DNA from: an uncultured bacterium
GTDB lineage: Bacteria; Bacillota_I; Bacilli_A; RFN20; CAG-826
Reading direction: 5' to 3'
DNA length: 64,000 nt
Assembly (NCBI GenBank): GCA_949291375.1
Contig: CASEVI010000002.1
Span: forward strand, 104,069-168,068
A model generated the notes under the pieces. That model was not told the origin of the DNA. It saw only the letters and a list, made by a program, of their open reading frames with translations, and searched no databases. The translations under genes and the position numbers were made by a program. Positions 17,270 through 26,734 of this stretch are shown piece after piece. The stretch's first letter is position 1; every line of letters begins with the position of its first letter.

Positions 17270-18081
17270 AAATTTTCTTTCCTTTTATCTTTTATTAAAT
17301 ATAATGGATTAATTGATAATGGTTTAAAAGTTAAATCATCAAAAGATAATACGACAGCATTAAATAATCTAACTCCATCATCTTTAAGTAGCATTAAAGC
17401 ATTATTTTTACCTAAAACTTGTCTTTTTATAACGCTTTCTACTTCATAGCCAAGTATTCCATTATAATCTCCACACATCCCTACATCTGTAATATAAAAA
17501 GTTTTATTATTAATAATTCGAGCATCTCTAGTTTGAACATGAGTATGTGTACCAATTAAAGCGCTAATTTCTCCATTAAAAGCATAAACCATTGCTTCTT
17601 TTTCTCCGCTTGCTTCTGCATGATAATCAACAATATGAATATCACTAGTATCATTTTTAATTAAAGAAGAAAGTGCAAAATAAGGATCAATTACTTCTTC
17701 TTTCATAAATGCTTTACCTAAAATTGAAGTAACTCTAATTTTTATATCGTTAACAATAAATTCTTTACTTCTTTTTTCAAAAGGAATATCACTTAAAATT
17801 TCACTTTTTGAATTAAGAGGGAGAATAATCTCATCATAATTTTTAAAAATTTCTAATTCTTCTTTTTTATCTAAATAGTGATTTCCTAAAGTAATCGAAT
17901 CGACTCCTTCATCAAGTAAAAAATTATAATGATTTAAAGAAATACCTCTTCCATTAGAAATATTTTCACCATTAGCAATCGTAAAGTCGATATCATACTT
18001 ATTTTTAATAAAAGAAAGGTTCTCTTTAAGAGCCTTTCTTCCAATTTTTCCAACTATGTCGCCGATAAAAAGAATGTTCAT
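17266..18081 (-). CDS. ymdB: YmdB-family phosphodiesterase
   Basis: Metallophosphoesterase of the YmdB group, which hydrolyses 2',3'-cyclic nucleotides and in Bacillus influences biofilm choice together with RNase Y. Metal-binding motifs are all present: FIGDIVGKIGR, ANGENISNGRG, LGNHYLDK, DYHAEASGEK and GTHTHVQTRDA. 271 aa is the usual length. It follows rny by 12 nt and overlaps miaB by four bases, matching the Bacillus order. Confidence 0.93.
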   Translation of the reverse strand: MNILFIGDIVGKIGRKALKENLSFIKNKYDIDFTIANGENISNGRGISLNHYNFLLDEGVDSITLGNHYLDKKEELEIFKNYDEIILPLNSKSEILSDIPFEKRSKEFIVNDIKIRVTSILGKAFMKEEVIDPYFALSSLIKNDTSDIHIVDYHAEASGEKEAMVYAFNGEISALIGTHTHVQTRDARIINNKTFYITDVGMCGDYNGILGYEVESVIKRQVLGKNNALMLLKDDGVRLFNAVVLSFDDLTFKPLSINPLYLIKDKRKENL

Positions 18082-18093
18082 TTTATTCCTTAA

Positions 18094-19647
18094 TTATTTA
18101 GCAGTTTCAATTGCACGATATTCTCTTATAACATTAACTTTAATTTGACCAGGATATTGCATTTCGTTTTCAATTCTTTCTTTAATATCTCTAGCAAGTT
18201 TAAATGCAGCTAAATCATCAATTTTTTCAGGGATAACATTAACTCTAACTTCTCTTCCTGATTGAATAGCATAACAATTTAAAACTCCATCATAAGATTT
18301 ACAAATATCTTCAAGTTGTTCAAGTCTTTTAATGTAAGATTCAAGTGTTTCACTTCTACTTCCAGGTCTTGCAGCTGATAAAGTATCGGCAGCAATAACT
18401 AAAGAAGAGATAACAAATTTAATTGGAACATCACCATGATGTGCTTCAATTGCATTAATAACAATTTCACTTTCACCACATTTTTTAGCAAGTCTAGCAC
18501 CAATTTCAACATGGCTTCCTTCAACTTCAAAATCACTTGCTTTACCAATATCATGAAGTAAACCAGCTCTTTTAGCAATTTGTTGATTTAATCCAAGTTC
18601 GGCTGCCATAACTCCGCAAAGTTGAGCAGTTTCAATTGAATGTTCAAGTTGATTTTGTCCATAAGATGTTCGATATTTAAGTCTTCCAACATTATAAACA
18701 AGCTCTTTATCCATTTTTCCTAAGCCAAGTTTAAAGATAGCATCTTCTCCAGCTTTTCTAATAGATTCATCAACTTCTTTCTGACATTTAGCGACAACTT
18801 CTTCGATTCTTCCAGGTTGAATTCTTCCATCTTTAACTAATGTTTGAATAGCTTTAGAAGCAATTTCTCTTCTAATTGGATTAAAACAAGAAACTGTAAT
18901 TGCTTCAGGAGTATCATCAATTAAAATATCAACTCCAAGTAAAGATTCTAAAGATTTAATGTTTCTACCTTCTCTACCAATAATTCGTCCTTTCATCTCA
19001 TCGTTAGGAAGAGAAATAACATTGACAGTTCTTTCGGTAGTTACTTCTTGAGCATGACGAGCAATAGCATTTGCAATGATATCTTTAGCAACATCATCAG
19101 CTTTATTTTCGGCTTCTTCCTCTTGCTCTTTTAAATATTTAGTAATATTAAGAGATTCTTTTTCTTCAACTCTTTTAAAGATTTCATCTCTTGCTTCTTT
19201 TTCAGTTAAATTGGCGACTTTTTCAAGTTCACCTAAAATAGAATTGATCTTGGTATCAAGAGTGGATTGTCTTTTTCTATTTTCTTCAATTTGTTTATCG
19301 ACTAATTTTTCTTTTTCTTCGACTGCTTCTTCTTTTTTAATTAATTGAGCATCACGATAATCAATTGATTGTTCTCTTTGTAAAAGCCTATTTTCTTGCG
19401 CAACGACTTCTTGTTTTCTTTCTTTGATATCTTTTTCTGCTTCTTGTTTCATTTCATAAACAGTTTGTTTTGCATCTAATGTAGCATTTTTTTGAATATG
19501 CTCAGCTTTTATTTCGGCTGCTTTAATAATTTTATCAGCTTTACTATCAGCTCTTTTTTTGGCAAAAAGTGGAATAAAATAACAAAGTAAAAAACCAATT
19601 ATAGCGCCACCAACAATACCACAAATTAAGGCTATAACCCATTCCAT
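18094..19647 (-). CDS. rny: Ribonuclease Y
   Basis: Membrane-bound endoribonuclease that starts decay of many mRNAs. Residues about 3-25 form the N-terminal membrane anchor, followed by a long charged coiled coil (about 30-190), a KH domain ([19 protein letters not shown]) and an HD domain with LLHDIGKA near residue 365. 517 aa is standard. AAAGGAG precedes the ATG. First gene of the rny-ymdB-miaB-RicA-like-miaA operon. Confidence 0.96.
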   Translation of the reverse strand: MEWVIALICGIVGGAIIGFLLCYFIPLFAKKRADSKADKIIKAAEIKAEHIQKNATLDAKQTVYEMKQEAEKDIKERKQEVVAQENRLLQREQSIDYRDAQLIKKEEAVEEKEKLVDKQIEENRKRQSTLDTKINSILGELEKVANLTEKEARDEIFKRVEEKESLNITKYLKEQEEEAENKADDVAKDIIANAIARHAQEVTTERTVNVISLPNDEMKGRIIGREGRNIKSLESLLGVDILIDDTPEAITVSCFNPIRREIASKAIQTLVKDGRIQPGRIEEVVAKCQKEVDESIRKAGEDAIFKLGLGKMDKELVYNVGRLKYRTSYGQNQLEHSIETAQLCGVMAAELGLNQQIAKRAGLLHDIGKASDFEVEGSHVEIGARLAKKCGESEIVINAIEAHHGDVPIKFVISSLVIAADTLSAARPGSRSETLESYIKRLEQLEDICKSYDGVLNCYAIQSGREVRVNVIPEKIDDLAAFKLARDIKERIENEMQYPGQIKVNVIREYRAIETAK

Positions 19648-19821
19648 GTTTTTATCTCCTTTTTAAAAAATAATGTTAAAGTATCAAAACAAAATAAATT
19701 TATAATTATGGACTAATTTATAAACGTTATTTATTAAAAATTTATTTAAATATAAAAATAATTTTTATTTAAAAATATATATTTAAAAGCATCGATTTGA
19801 TACTACCACTTTATTATATCA
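19648..19821 (-). promoter_or_regulatory. rny promoter and long leader with inverted repeat
   Basis: An extended -10, TGATATAAT (minus strand, 19821-19813), lies about 165 nt before the rny ATG. The leader contains a wide inverted repeat, AGTATCAAA near 19799-19807 and TTTGATACT near 19680-19688, that would fold the AU-rich leader back on itself. Such long leaders fit autoregulation of an RNase, which is inference. Confidence 0.5.
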
Positions 19822-19879
19822 AATAGAAATCAAAATATAATAAAAAGTTAGTCGAATTCATAATTTTTTAGTCTAAAAG

Positions 19880-19945
19880 TTAAATAAAAGATGGCTTATT
19901 AATTTCTTAAAAAGGATAAGAAATAAGATATATGCCATCTTTAAT
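19880..19945 (-). terminator. recA terminator
   Basis: On the minus strand AAAGATGGC and GCCATCTTT pair across an inner AAGAAAT hairpin, followed by TTATTT. It lies 40-105 nt after the recA stop. Confidence 0.75.
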
Positions 19946-19985
19946 TTTATAGAAGTTGAAGTTTAAATATTTTTTAAAAAAAAAT

Positions 19986-21077
19986 TTAGGCTTTTATTTC
20001 AGTAGCGTTAACTTCATTGATTTTTTCAACAAGTTGTGTCTCTTGATTAACTTTTTCATCACTATTATCGCGTTTTTCTTTTATTTTTTCACGGTTATCT
20101 AAAACTTCTTTTTTTAACTTTTCAAATAATTCAGGATGTTCTTTTAAAAATTGTTTTGCAGTTTCTCTACCTTGTCCCATCCTATCACCATTATATTCAT
20201 ACCAAGCACCACTTTTTTTAATAAATCCGGCTTGAACACCTAAATCAAGAAGTTCGCCTTCTTTAGAAATGCCTTTTCCGTAAATTAAATCAAGTTTAAC
20301 ACTCTTAAATGGTGGAGCAACTTTATTTTTGACAATTTTAATAATTACGGTGTTGCCAATTACATTAACACCTTCTTTAATTGCTTCGCTCCTTCGAATA
20401 TCCATTCTAATAGTTGCATAAAACTTTAATGCCCTTCCGCCAGTTGTTGTTTCATTATTTCCATAAATTACTCCAACCTTTTCTCTAAGTTGATTAATAA
20501 AAATAATCGTTGTTTTAGTTTTAGCTAAAAGTCCAGAAATTTTTCTTAAAGCTTTTGACATCATTCTTGCTTGTAAACCAACCGAAGAATCACTCATCAT
20601 ACCTTCAAGTTCAATTTGCGGAACTAAAGCAGCAACGCTATCAACGACTATTAAATCAATCGCATTAGATTTTGTTAATGCTTCAACAATTTCGAAAGCT
20701 TCTTCGCCACAATCTGGTTGAGATAAAACGAGTTCATCAATTTTGATGCCGATTCTTTCGCTATAATCTGGATCAATAGTGTTTTCAACATCAATATAAG
20801 CGCATCTTCCTCCAGCTTTTTGAACTTCAGCTACTGCAGTTAAAGCAAGTGTAGTTTTACCACTACTTTCAGGGCCATAAATTTCAATGATCCTACCTTT
20901 TGGATAACCTCCAACTCCTAAAGCTTCATCTAAAAGTATACTTCCTGATGAAATTACTTCCATATCAATGGAATTTTTTTCGCCAAGACACATAATCGAA
21001 CCTTGGCCGAACTGATTTTTAATCTCTTTTAATACTTCATCGAGATTAGGTTGATTGATTTTTTTGTTTTGTTTCAT
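19986..21077 (-). CDS. recA: Recombinase RecA, 363 aa
   Basis: DNA strand-exchange ATPase of homologous recombination. Walker [10 protein letters not shown], the Walker B/DNA-loop segment [26 protein letters not shown] and [11 protein letters not shown] are intact, and the C-terminus carries the usual charged tail. The start used is the ATG at 21077 (MKQNKK), preceded by GAGG at a proper distance; an ATG eight codons upstream lies inside the control region and has no ribosome site. Follows cinA by 57 nt, as in many Firmicutes where the two are competence-linked. Confidence 0.96.
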   Translation of the reverse strand: MKQNKKINQPNLDEVLKEIKNQFGQGSIMCLGEKNSIDMEVISSGSILLDEALGVGGYPKGRIIEIYGPESSGKTTLALTAVAEVQKAGGRCAYIDVENTIDPDYSERIGIKIDELVLSQPDCGEEAFEIVEALTKSNAIDLIVVDSVAALVPQIELEGMMSDSSVGLQARMMSKALRKISGLLAKTKTTIIFINQLREKVGVIYGNNETTTGGRALKFYATIRMDIRRSEAIKEGVNVIGNTVIIKIVKNKVAPPFKSVKLDLIYGKGISKEGELLDLGVQAGFIKKSGAWYEYNGDRMGQGRETAKQFLKEHPELFEKLKKEVLDNREKIKEKRDNSDEKVNQETQLVEKINEVNATEIKA

Positions 21078-21085
21078 CTTTTTAC

Positions 21086-21131
21086 CTCGTATACAATACA
21101 AGAATGCTAGAAATCAAAAAATTATTCACTT
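21086..21131 (-). promoter_or_regulatory. recA upstream element shared with the ABC fusion gene at 44740
   Basis: Minus-strand block GTGAATA, T-run, AGCATTCTTGTATT, GTATA sits between cinA and recA. Nearly the same 42 bases (one indel, few mismatches) precede the ABC gene at 44740. It does not contain an obvious sigma-A -35/-10 pair at 17 bp, so it could be an operator or an alternative-sigma promoter. Confidence 0.6.
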
Positions 21132-21134
21132 TTT

Positions 21135-21593
21135 TTAAATTTTTTCAAAAATTTTTTTAAATGCGTAGTCAGTAGCAACATCTCTGAGCTCGTTTCTTGA
21201 TAAATTATAGTGTTTTTCATAAACAAAAACTTCATTAAAAATTATTAATCCAATAAATACAGTTCCTGGAGGAACATTTGTATTTGATATTGGCCCAGCT
21301 TCGCCAGTAAAAGAAACAACAATATCACTAGAAAAAATTTCTTTTCCTTTTTTAACCATTTCTAAAGCAACTTCTTTACTGGCAACACTATATTTTTCAA
21401 TTAAATTTTTATCAATGTGAAGAAGTGTTTCTTTAATAAATGTGCTATAAGAAACAATCGAACCTAAAAATGTTTGGCTGCTTCCAGGGATATCAACTAT
21501 TTTTTTAGCAGCTAATCCTCCACTAAAAGATTCAACAAAAGAGATTGTTAAATGTTTTTCAATTAATTTTTTTACTAATTTTTCAGCAATCAT
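21135..21593 (-). CDS. cinA: CinA C-terminal domain protein (nicotinamide-nucleotide amidase)
   Basis: 152 aa, corresponding only to the C-terminal PncC-type domain of CinA: FVESFSGGLAAKKIVDIPGSS, GSIVSYS, YSVASKEVALEMVKKG, SFTGEAGP and PPGTVFIGL. The domain deamidates nicotinamide mononucleotide. The larger N-terminal MoCF-like domain found in most Firmicutes CinA is absent, as in other reduced genomes. Lies between pgsA (16 nt) and recA. Confidence 0.9.
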   Translation of the reverse strand: MIAEKLVKKLIEKHLTISFVESFSGGLAAKKIVDIPGSSQTFLGSIVSYSTFIKETLLHIDKNLIEKYSVASKEVALEMVKKGKEIFSSDIVVSFTGEAGPISNTNVPPGTVFIGLIIFNEVFVYEKHYNLSRNELRDVATDYAFKKIFEKI

Positions 21594-21609
21594 CGATATT
21601 TATTATAAA

Positions 21610-22266
21610 TTAATCTATTAAAACCTTATAGTTATCTTTTAAATAAATGAATCCACTTAAAAGTGATAAAAAACAAGAAATATAACAAATAATATCACTT
21701 ATATGCAATAAATATGGGAATGAATAATCAAAGAAAGAAAAAGGAAAACCATTTAATAAAACAAAACTAATCGCAAACATTTCGCTAACTGTTTTAGCTT
21801 TTCCAAAGATATTTGCAGCAATAACTTTTCCTTTTGAAGCGGCGATAAATCTTAATGAATCAACAATTAAATCTCTAATAATCATTAAAATTACTAAAAA
21901 GAATGGAAAAGTTAAATGTGTTGATAAACTATTAAAGTTTAAACATAAAAATACCATTATTCCATTTATTAACATTTTATCAGCTAATGGATCTAAAAAT
22001 TTTCCTAAATCAGTAACCTGATTATTTTTTCTAGCTAAATATCCATCTAAAAAATCAGTTAATGAAGCAATTAAAAATATAACTAGAATAATAATATTAA
22101 TTAGATTTAATTCAACATTATCATTAATATTTATATTTAAGGTAGAAACTTCAAATACTTTAAAATAATCTAAATAAAATAGAACAAATATACCAAATAG
22201 TAAGAGAATAGCAATTACAATTCGAGCGATTGTAATTTTAGTAGGGATGTTAATTTTCGTTTTCAT
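21610..22266 (-). CDS. pgsA: CDP-diacylglycerol-glycerol-3-phosphate 3-phosphatidyltransferase
   Basis: Makes phosphatidylglycerol phosphate, the first step toward phosphatidylglycerol. The CDP-alcohol phosphotransferase signature is complete (DFLDGYLARKNNQVTDLGKF followed by LDPLADK), and several membrane segments surround it. At 218 aa it is slightly long because of an insert near residues 30-60. A TATAAT box ends only 8 nt before the ATG and no ribosome site is visible, so the transcript is probably leaderless. First gene of pgsA-cinA-recA. Confidence 0.92.
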   Translation of the reverse strand: MKTKINIPTKITIARIVIAILLLFGIFVLFYLDYFKVFEVSTLNININDNVELNLINIIILVIFLIASLTDFLDGYLARKNNQVTDLGKFLDPLADKMLINGIMVFLCLNFNSLSTHLTFPFFLVILMIIRDLIVDSLRFIAASKGKVIAANIFGKAKTVSEMFAISFVLLNGFPFSFFDYSFPYLLHISDIICYISCFLSLLSGFIYLKDNYKVLID

Positions 22267-22300
22267 ATTTAAGAATTATAATCCATTCTTTTATTTAAAT

Positions 22301-22333
22301 AAAAGAAAAAGTTTAGATTCAAATAATCTAAAC
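22301..22333 (-). terminator. rnpB terminator
   Basis: GTTTAGATT/AATCTAAAC stem followed on the minus strand by TTTTTCTTTT, about 25 nt past the RNase P RNA 3' end. Confidence 0.85.
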
Positions 22334-22356
22334 TTATTAATCTAATAGTTAATGAG

Positions 22357-22716
22357 AATCAGTCCATAAGCCATGTTCTGTTATATACAATCATTTATCT
22401 AAGTATATTTTTATACCTATAGAATTCTTTTCTTAATTCAAGTTTTCTATTTCCTCTACCAAAATTTGAGTTTCTCACTTATGGGGTTTACCAACGTTTC
22501 ACTTCTTTTATTTCTAAAAGACTCGTCACTGTGGCACTTTATATAATTTTTACCATTGTCATATTAACTTTAGGTAAGAATTATGCCGTTACCTTCTCAT
22601 AAAGGTACCTAGTTTTATGAATTATTATCTAGCATAATCACTATAATCATCACAGATTATGTGAGCATGGACTTTCCTCTACTTAAATATTTAAGCAGCG
22701 ATTGTATAGACTGATA
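22357..22716 (-). ncRNA. rnpB: RNase P RNA, Bacillus type (class B)
   Basis: Catalytic RNA that trims the 5' leader of pre-tRNAs. Signatures on the minus strand: GAGGAAAGTCCATGCTC near the 5' end, GTGAAACG...GGTAAACCCC in the core and ACAGAACATGGCTTAT near the 3' end. The ends were set by the terminal helix ATCAGTC/GACTGAT (22715-22709 with 22364-22358). About 360 nt. It lies next to gpsB, as in Bacillus. Confidence 0.92.
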
Positions 22717-22736
22717 ATATTTTTATTTATTAAGAA

Positions 22737-23102
22737 CTATTTTAATTTTGAAGGGTCAACACCAAGACTGTAGAGCTTTTTTTCATACATTGCACATCTT
22801 TTCAATAATTCTAAATTATCTAAAGATGAAGGAGCATAAGATTCAGATTGCTTTTTTGTTTGTGACTTTAGCCCTACTAATTCTTGTTCTCTTTTTAAAT
22901 CTCGTAAAGATATTTTTAAATTTTCATTCTCTTTTTTTAATGTTGTGATTAACTCATCATTCTTTTTAATATATTCATCTAATGATGAATAATCTTTTAA
23001 AACTAAATCTAAGAATTCATCAACATCGTTAGGATCATATCCTTTATAAGAAGGAATGAATTGTTTATTTAAAATTTGATCTTTATTTAAGTTAAATTTC
23101 AT
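22737..23102 (-). CDS. gpsB: DivIVA-family cell division protein, GpsB-like
   Basis: 121 aa with an N-terminal DivIVA/GpsB lipid-binding domain (ILNKQFIPSYKGYDPNDVDEFL, where canonical is F....GY...EVD.FL) and a coiled coil (about 40-75), then a short C-terminal helix LELLKRCAMYEKKLYSLG that may mediate oligomerisation. GpsB links peptidoglycan synthases to division. Position beside rnpB supports GpsB rather than full-length DivIVA. TATAAT and GGAAGGAAA precede the ATG. Confidence 0.85.
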   Translation of the reverse strand: MKFNLNKDQILNKQFIPSYKGYDPNDVDEFLDLVLKDYSSLDEYIKKNDELITTLKKENENLKISLRDLKREQELVGLKSQTKKQSESYAPSSLDNLELLKRCAMYEKKLYSLGVDPSKLK

Positions 23103-23278
23103 ATGTTTCCTTCCGCCTATTATTATACCTAAAAATGTAAATAAAGAAAGTAATATGATTTTTAATTTATATTTTTTTACAATCTCTTTAAAATTGAATT
23201 ACTAAATATCTACTAATTACTCACTACTAAAATTTATTTAAAACTAGACGAAAAATCATTTTAAAGAACTTAAAAAAA

Positions 23279-23307
23279 TTGATATTTAAATCATATAATG
23301 ATATATT
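23279..23307 (+). promoter_or_regulatory. tRNA-Leu promoter
   Basis: TTGATA (23279-23284), 17-bp spacer, TATATT (23302-23307), 10 nt before the mature tRNA. Confidence 0.7.
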
Positions 23308-23317
23308 ATTTAGGCAC

Positions 23318-23402
23318 GCGAGAATGGCGGAACTGGTAGACGCGTACGTTTGAGGGGCGTATAGGGCAACCTGTGTGAGTTCGATTCTCATTTCTCGCAC
23401 CA
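23318..23402 (+). tRNA. tRNA-Leu (GAG)
   Basis: Type II tRNA with a long variable arm; acceptor stem GCGAGAA/TTCTCGC, TTCGATTC in the T loop, anticodon GAG in the TTGAGGG loop, CCA encoded. A single-gene unit with its own promoter and terminator. Confidence 0.93.
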
Positions 23403-23415
23403 TTAATTAAAGAAT

Positions 23416-23440
23416 AGCACGATAATTATCGTGTTTTTTT
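23416..23440 (+). terminator. tRNA-Leu terminator
   Basis: Palindrome CACGATAATTATCGTG followed by seven T. The same stem ends the five-tRNA operon at 30199. Confidence 0.9.
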
Positions 23441-23453
23441 ATTTTTTTAAAAA

Positions 23454-23487
23454 TGGCCGGTTGAATTTTTAAAAATTCACCAGCCTT
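23454..23487 (-). terminator. Terminator of the M3 peptidase gene
   Basis: GGCTGGTGAATTTTT/AAAAATTCAACCGGCC, nearly perfect, followed by a short T-run on the minus strand. Confidence 0.75.
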
Positions 23488-23516
23488 AAGAAATTTTTAA
23501 ATTTTAAAAATATTTT

Positions 23517-25211
23517 TTAATAGGACATATCATCAAAACTATTTAAAACTTTAATTTGAGGTTTGATAACTTTTTTAACATTTCCATCGATAAATGGATT
23601 TCTAAGACCGTCTTTTGTAATGAGTTCGATAAATGGATATTTACCACCCATTTTTAATAATTTGATATATTTTTTCCAAGCTTTTTCTCTGTTTTTATCC
23701 ATTTCACATTTGAATTGGAGAGCTAAAACCTGAGCTAAAGTATAATCAATATAATAGAAAGGTGAACCAAAAATATGAGATTGTCTTATCCAAATTTTTC
23801 CCTTTTCTAAATAAGGAATTGGAGAATAATCCATCCATGGACGATATTTTTTATCAATTTCTGCCCATTTTGCACATCTTTCTTCGTGAGTTGCATCAAC
23901 ATTATGGAAAACCCAGTGTTGGAATTCATCAACTTCTACTCCATAAGGAAGGAAAGAAATTGCTCCATCAAGATGAGAGAATCTATATTTATCAGCTTGG
24001 TTTCCAAAGAATTTTTCCATATATGGCCAAGCAAAAAATTCCATTGACATTGAATCGATTTCGCAAGCTTCTAATGTTGGCATTCTTTCTCCAGGGGCTT
24101 TAATTTTACTACCTAAATATCCTTGGAAAGCGTGTCCAACTTCATGAGTTAATGTATCAACATCTTGAGATGATCCGTTTGAATTAGCAAAAATAAATGG
24201 TGCTTTATATTTTGGGATATAAGTCATATATCCTCCGCCCATTTTTCCAGGTTTAGCATCTAAATCTAAAAGATGTGAATTTACCATGAAATCAAAGAAT
24301 TTCCCACTTTCTTCACTCATATCGTGATACATTTCACTAGCTTGTTTAACCAAAAATTCACTATTTCCTAAAGGAGTTGCATTTCCGCTATTGTATTCAA
24401 GATTAAAATCTAAGAAAGTTGGTCTTTTAATTCCTAATCTCTTTGCTTGTCTTTTTCTTAATTTAGCAACTACTGGGACAACATCTCTATAAATTTGGTC
24501 ACGATATCCAGCAACCATATCTTCATTATAATCCATTCTTCCTAAAGCGAGATATTGATATTCAATATAAGATTTAAAGCCCAATGTTTTAGCGATTTTA
24601 TCTCTAACATGAACTAATTTATCATAAAGTTCACCAAATTTAGCATCATTTTCTTCTAAGAAACCATAGTAAAGTTTTGCAGCTTCTAAACGTGTTTCTT
24701 TATCTTTATCAGTTAAATATATACCGATTTGGGAAAGATTTAAAATTTCACCGCGGAAAGGTAATTTAGCACTAGCTAAAAGTTTATCATATTTATTAAC
24801 AAGTTTATTTTCTTCAATGAAAAAAGGAATTGCTTTTTCATCATAAATTTTTAATGAATTTTCAACCATCTTAATATAGTGACTACCAAAAGTTTTCTCA
24901 ATGTCTTTTAAAAATGGGGAAGATATAATCGCCTTTTTAAATTTAGTGTCAAAACCATTAATAACAGGCATAATTTCACTAATTTTATCCCAAGCACGTG
25001 AATATTCTTTATTAGTTGTATCAATACTATTACGAATTGAAATAACTGTTACATCACTTTCTAAATTATCGGAATACTTAAAATAGTTTTTAATAACTTT
25101 GCATGCCTCTTTGCCATCCTTAGCATTTGATAATTTTTCTTTAAATTCATCTAATTTCTTTTCAACACTTTTAACATTTGGCACGTGTTTTTTAATTTCT
25201 TCGAATTTCAT
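23517..25211 (-). CDS. M3 family oligoendopeptidase (PepF-like)
   Basis: Cytoplasmic zinc metallopeptidase that degrades oligopeptides. The thermolysin-like motif HEVGH lies near residue 355 (TLTHEVGHAFQGY) with the downstream Glu in PTLEACEIDSMSMEFF as third zinc ligand. 564 aa and the ending IDYTLAQVLALQF...GL are typical of the PepF branch that lacks a signal peptide. GGAGG precedes the ATG. Single-gene unit with a strong terminator. Confidence 0.92.
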   Translation of the reverse strand: MKFEEIKKHVPNVKSVEKKLDEFKEKLSNAKDGKEACKVIKNYFKYSDNLESDVTVISIRNSIDTTNKEYSRAWDKISEIMPVINGFDTKFKKAIISSPFLKDIEKTFGSHYIKMVENSLKIYDEKAIPFFIEENKLVNKYDKLLASAKLPFRGEILNLSQIGIYLTDKDKETRLEAAKLYYGFLEENDAKFGELYDKLVHVRDKIAKTLGFKSYIEYQYLALGRMDYNEDMVAGYRDQIYRDVVPVVAKLRKRQAKRLGIKRPTFLDFNLEYNSGNATPLGNSEFLVKQASEMYHDMSEESGKFFDFMVNSHLLDLDAKPGKMGGGYMTYIPKYKAPFIFANSNGSSQDVDTLTHEVGHAFQGYLGSKIKAPGERMPTLEACEIDSMSMEFFAWPYMEKFFGNQADKYRFSHLDGAISFLPYGVEVDEFQHWVFHNVDATHEERCAKWAEIDKKYRPWMDYSPIPYLEKGKIWIRQSHIFGSPFYYIDYTLAQVLALQFKCEMDKNREKAWKKYIKLLKMGGKYPFIELITKDGLRNPFIDGNVKKVIKPQIKVLNSFDDMSY

Positions 25212-25258
25212 TAAATTTCCTCCAAAAAATATATTAAAATTGGAAATAATCCAAAATT

Positions 25259-25783
25259 TTAAATAATTGTTTCTTTTTCTTTTACATGAAATATTCTTTT
25301 AATAAGCTTCGTGAATTTTAAATTTCTCCAATAATTAAAACCAACAACATTCGAGTTATAAATTTGAGAAGTAATGAAAAATCTTTTATCTAAATCTTCA
25401 AAAAGATTAAAATCCATACTTACTTCTTTGTAAGCATCAATTTTATTATTAATCAAAATAGTTTTAAATTCTTTATAAACATCATCAAGTTCAAAAGAAA
25501 TATTTCTTATATCTTTAATATCGTAATCTTTATATTCGGCATACTTATTTCCTTTCAAAAAATTATTAATTTTGTCGTTATTTTCAATATATTTTTCTAA
25601 ATAAGATCCTAAAGAATATAAAACTTTACTTTTTTGAAAAATTAATAAAGATAAAGTTTTATTTTGAATATTTATTTTCTTTGAAAACGCAGACATAAAG
25701 AAAAAAGAAATAAATAAATAAACAAAATATATTACTAAAATTACCGAACAAACAATAATTAATATAACCTGCCATTTTTCCAT
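25259..25783 (-). CDS. Membrane protein, possibly LemA-like, 174 aa
   Basis: One N-terminal membrane segment (about 5-30) followed by a mostly helical cytoplasmic or external part. The layout, and the end ITSQIYNSNVVGFNYWRNL, recall LemA proteins (one membrane helix, then a helical bundle with Y N..V..YN), but the match is weak. A TATAAT lies about 45 nt upstream. No function assigned. Confidence 0.4.
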   Translation of the reverse strand: MEKWQVILIIVCSVILVIYFVYLFISFFFMSAFSKKINIQNKTLSLLIFQKSKVLYSLGSYLEKYIENNDKINNFLKGNKYAEYKDYDIKDIRNISFELDDVYKEFKTILINNKIDAYKEVSMDFNLFEDLDKRFFITSQIYNSNVVGFNYWRNLKFTKLIKRIFHVKEKETII

Positions 25784-25856
25784 AGATATTATTATTCATT
25801 ACTATTTAAATATTTACAAGTTTATTATATTAAAATAACGACTAATAAGCCATTTT

Positions 25857-25885
25857 TTGACTATAGTAATATTACTTGATAAAAT
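25857..25885 (+). promoter_or_regulatory. Promoter placing the HAD gene start at the transcript 5' end
   Basis: TTGACT, 17-bp spacer, TAAAAT; the -10 ends 8 nt before the ATG at 25894, so transcription should start at or next to the ATG. Confidence 0.75.
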
Positions 25886-25893
25886 ATTTACAT

Positions 25894-26733
25894 ATGAAAA
25901 AACCAATTTTAGCTTTAATTTATGATTTTGATAATACCCTTGCATCAACTGATATGCAAAATTTTTCTTTTATTCCGTCTTTAGGAATGAAAAAAAACGA
26001 TTTCTGGAATAAAACCAATGAATTATTTAAAGAAGAAAACATGGATAAAGTCCTTTGTTATCTTTTAGTTATGATTCAAGAATGTAAAAAGAAGGGTATT
26101 AAATTAACTAAAGAATTTTTAAAAGAATGTGGTAAAAATATCGATTATTTTAAGGGAGTAAAAACTTGGTTTGATCGAGTTAATGAATATGGGGAAAAAC
26201 ATAATGTAAAGGTAGAACATTATGTAATTTCATGTGGAAATAAAGAAATTGTTGAAGGCTGTTCCATTGCTCAAAACTTCACAAAAATCTTTGCTTGTGA
26301 ATTTTTATATGATGAAAACGGGGAAGCTTTTTGGCCTAAAGTTGCAATAAATTACACCGGGAAAACACAATATATCTATCGTATTAAAAAAGGAATTACT
26401 GATGACAATGATGACACTGAAATTAATGAAAAAATGGAAGATAAACGTGTCAGAATGGATAATATGATTTATATTGGAGATGGACTTACTGATGTTCCTG
26501 CTATGCTTACTGTTAAAGAAAGTGGTGGAAATTCAATTGCAGTTTATCCAGAAGGAAAAAGAGAAAAAATTACAAAATATTATGAAGAAGGAAGAGTTAA
26601 CTATATTTGTAAAGCCGACTATTCAAAAAATAGTGAATTAGAAAAAATCGTTAATCTTATAATTGAGCAAACTCACATTAAATCTTCCTTAGAAGAAAAA
26701 CAAAAACGTTTTGAACATGATAACAAAGAATAA
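25894..26733 (+). CDS. HAD-superfamily phosphatase
   Basis: Haloacid-dehalogenase fold hydrolase with motif I YDFDNTLAS (DxDxT), a later Lys-bearing region and motif IV GDGLTDVPAML. The substrate cannot be read. The ATG at 25894 is preferred to an upstream TTG because the promoter -10 overlaps the longer form. Starts an operon with ispD, an S1 protein and pgi; its stop lies one base before the ispD ATG. Confidence 0.85.
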   Translation: MKKPILALIYDFDNTLASTDMQNFSFIPSLGMKKNDFWNKTNELFKEENMDKVLCYLLVMIQECKKKGIKLTKEFLKECGKNIDYFKGVKTWFDRVNEYGEKHNVKVEHYVISCGNKEIVEGCSIAQNFTKIFACEFLYDENGEAFWPKVAINYTGKTQYIYRIKKGITDDNDDTEINEKMEDKRVRMDNMIYIGDGLTDVPAMLTVKESGGNSIAVYPEGKREKITKYYEEGRVNYICKADYSKNSELEKIVNLIIEQTHIKSSLEEKQKRFEHDNKE

Positions 26734-26734
26734 A

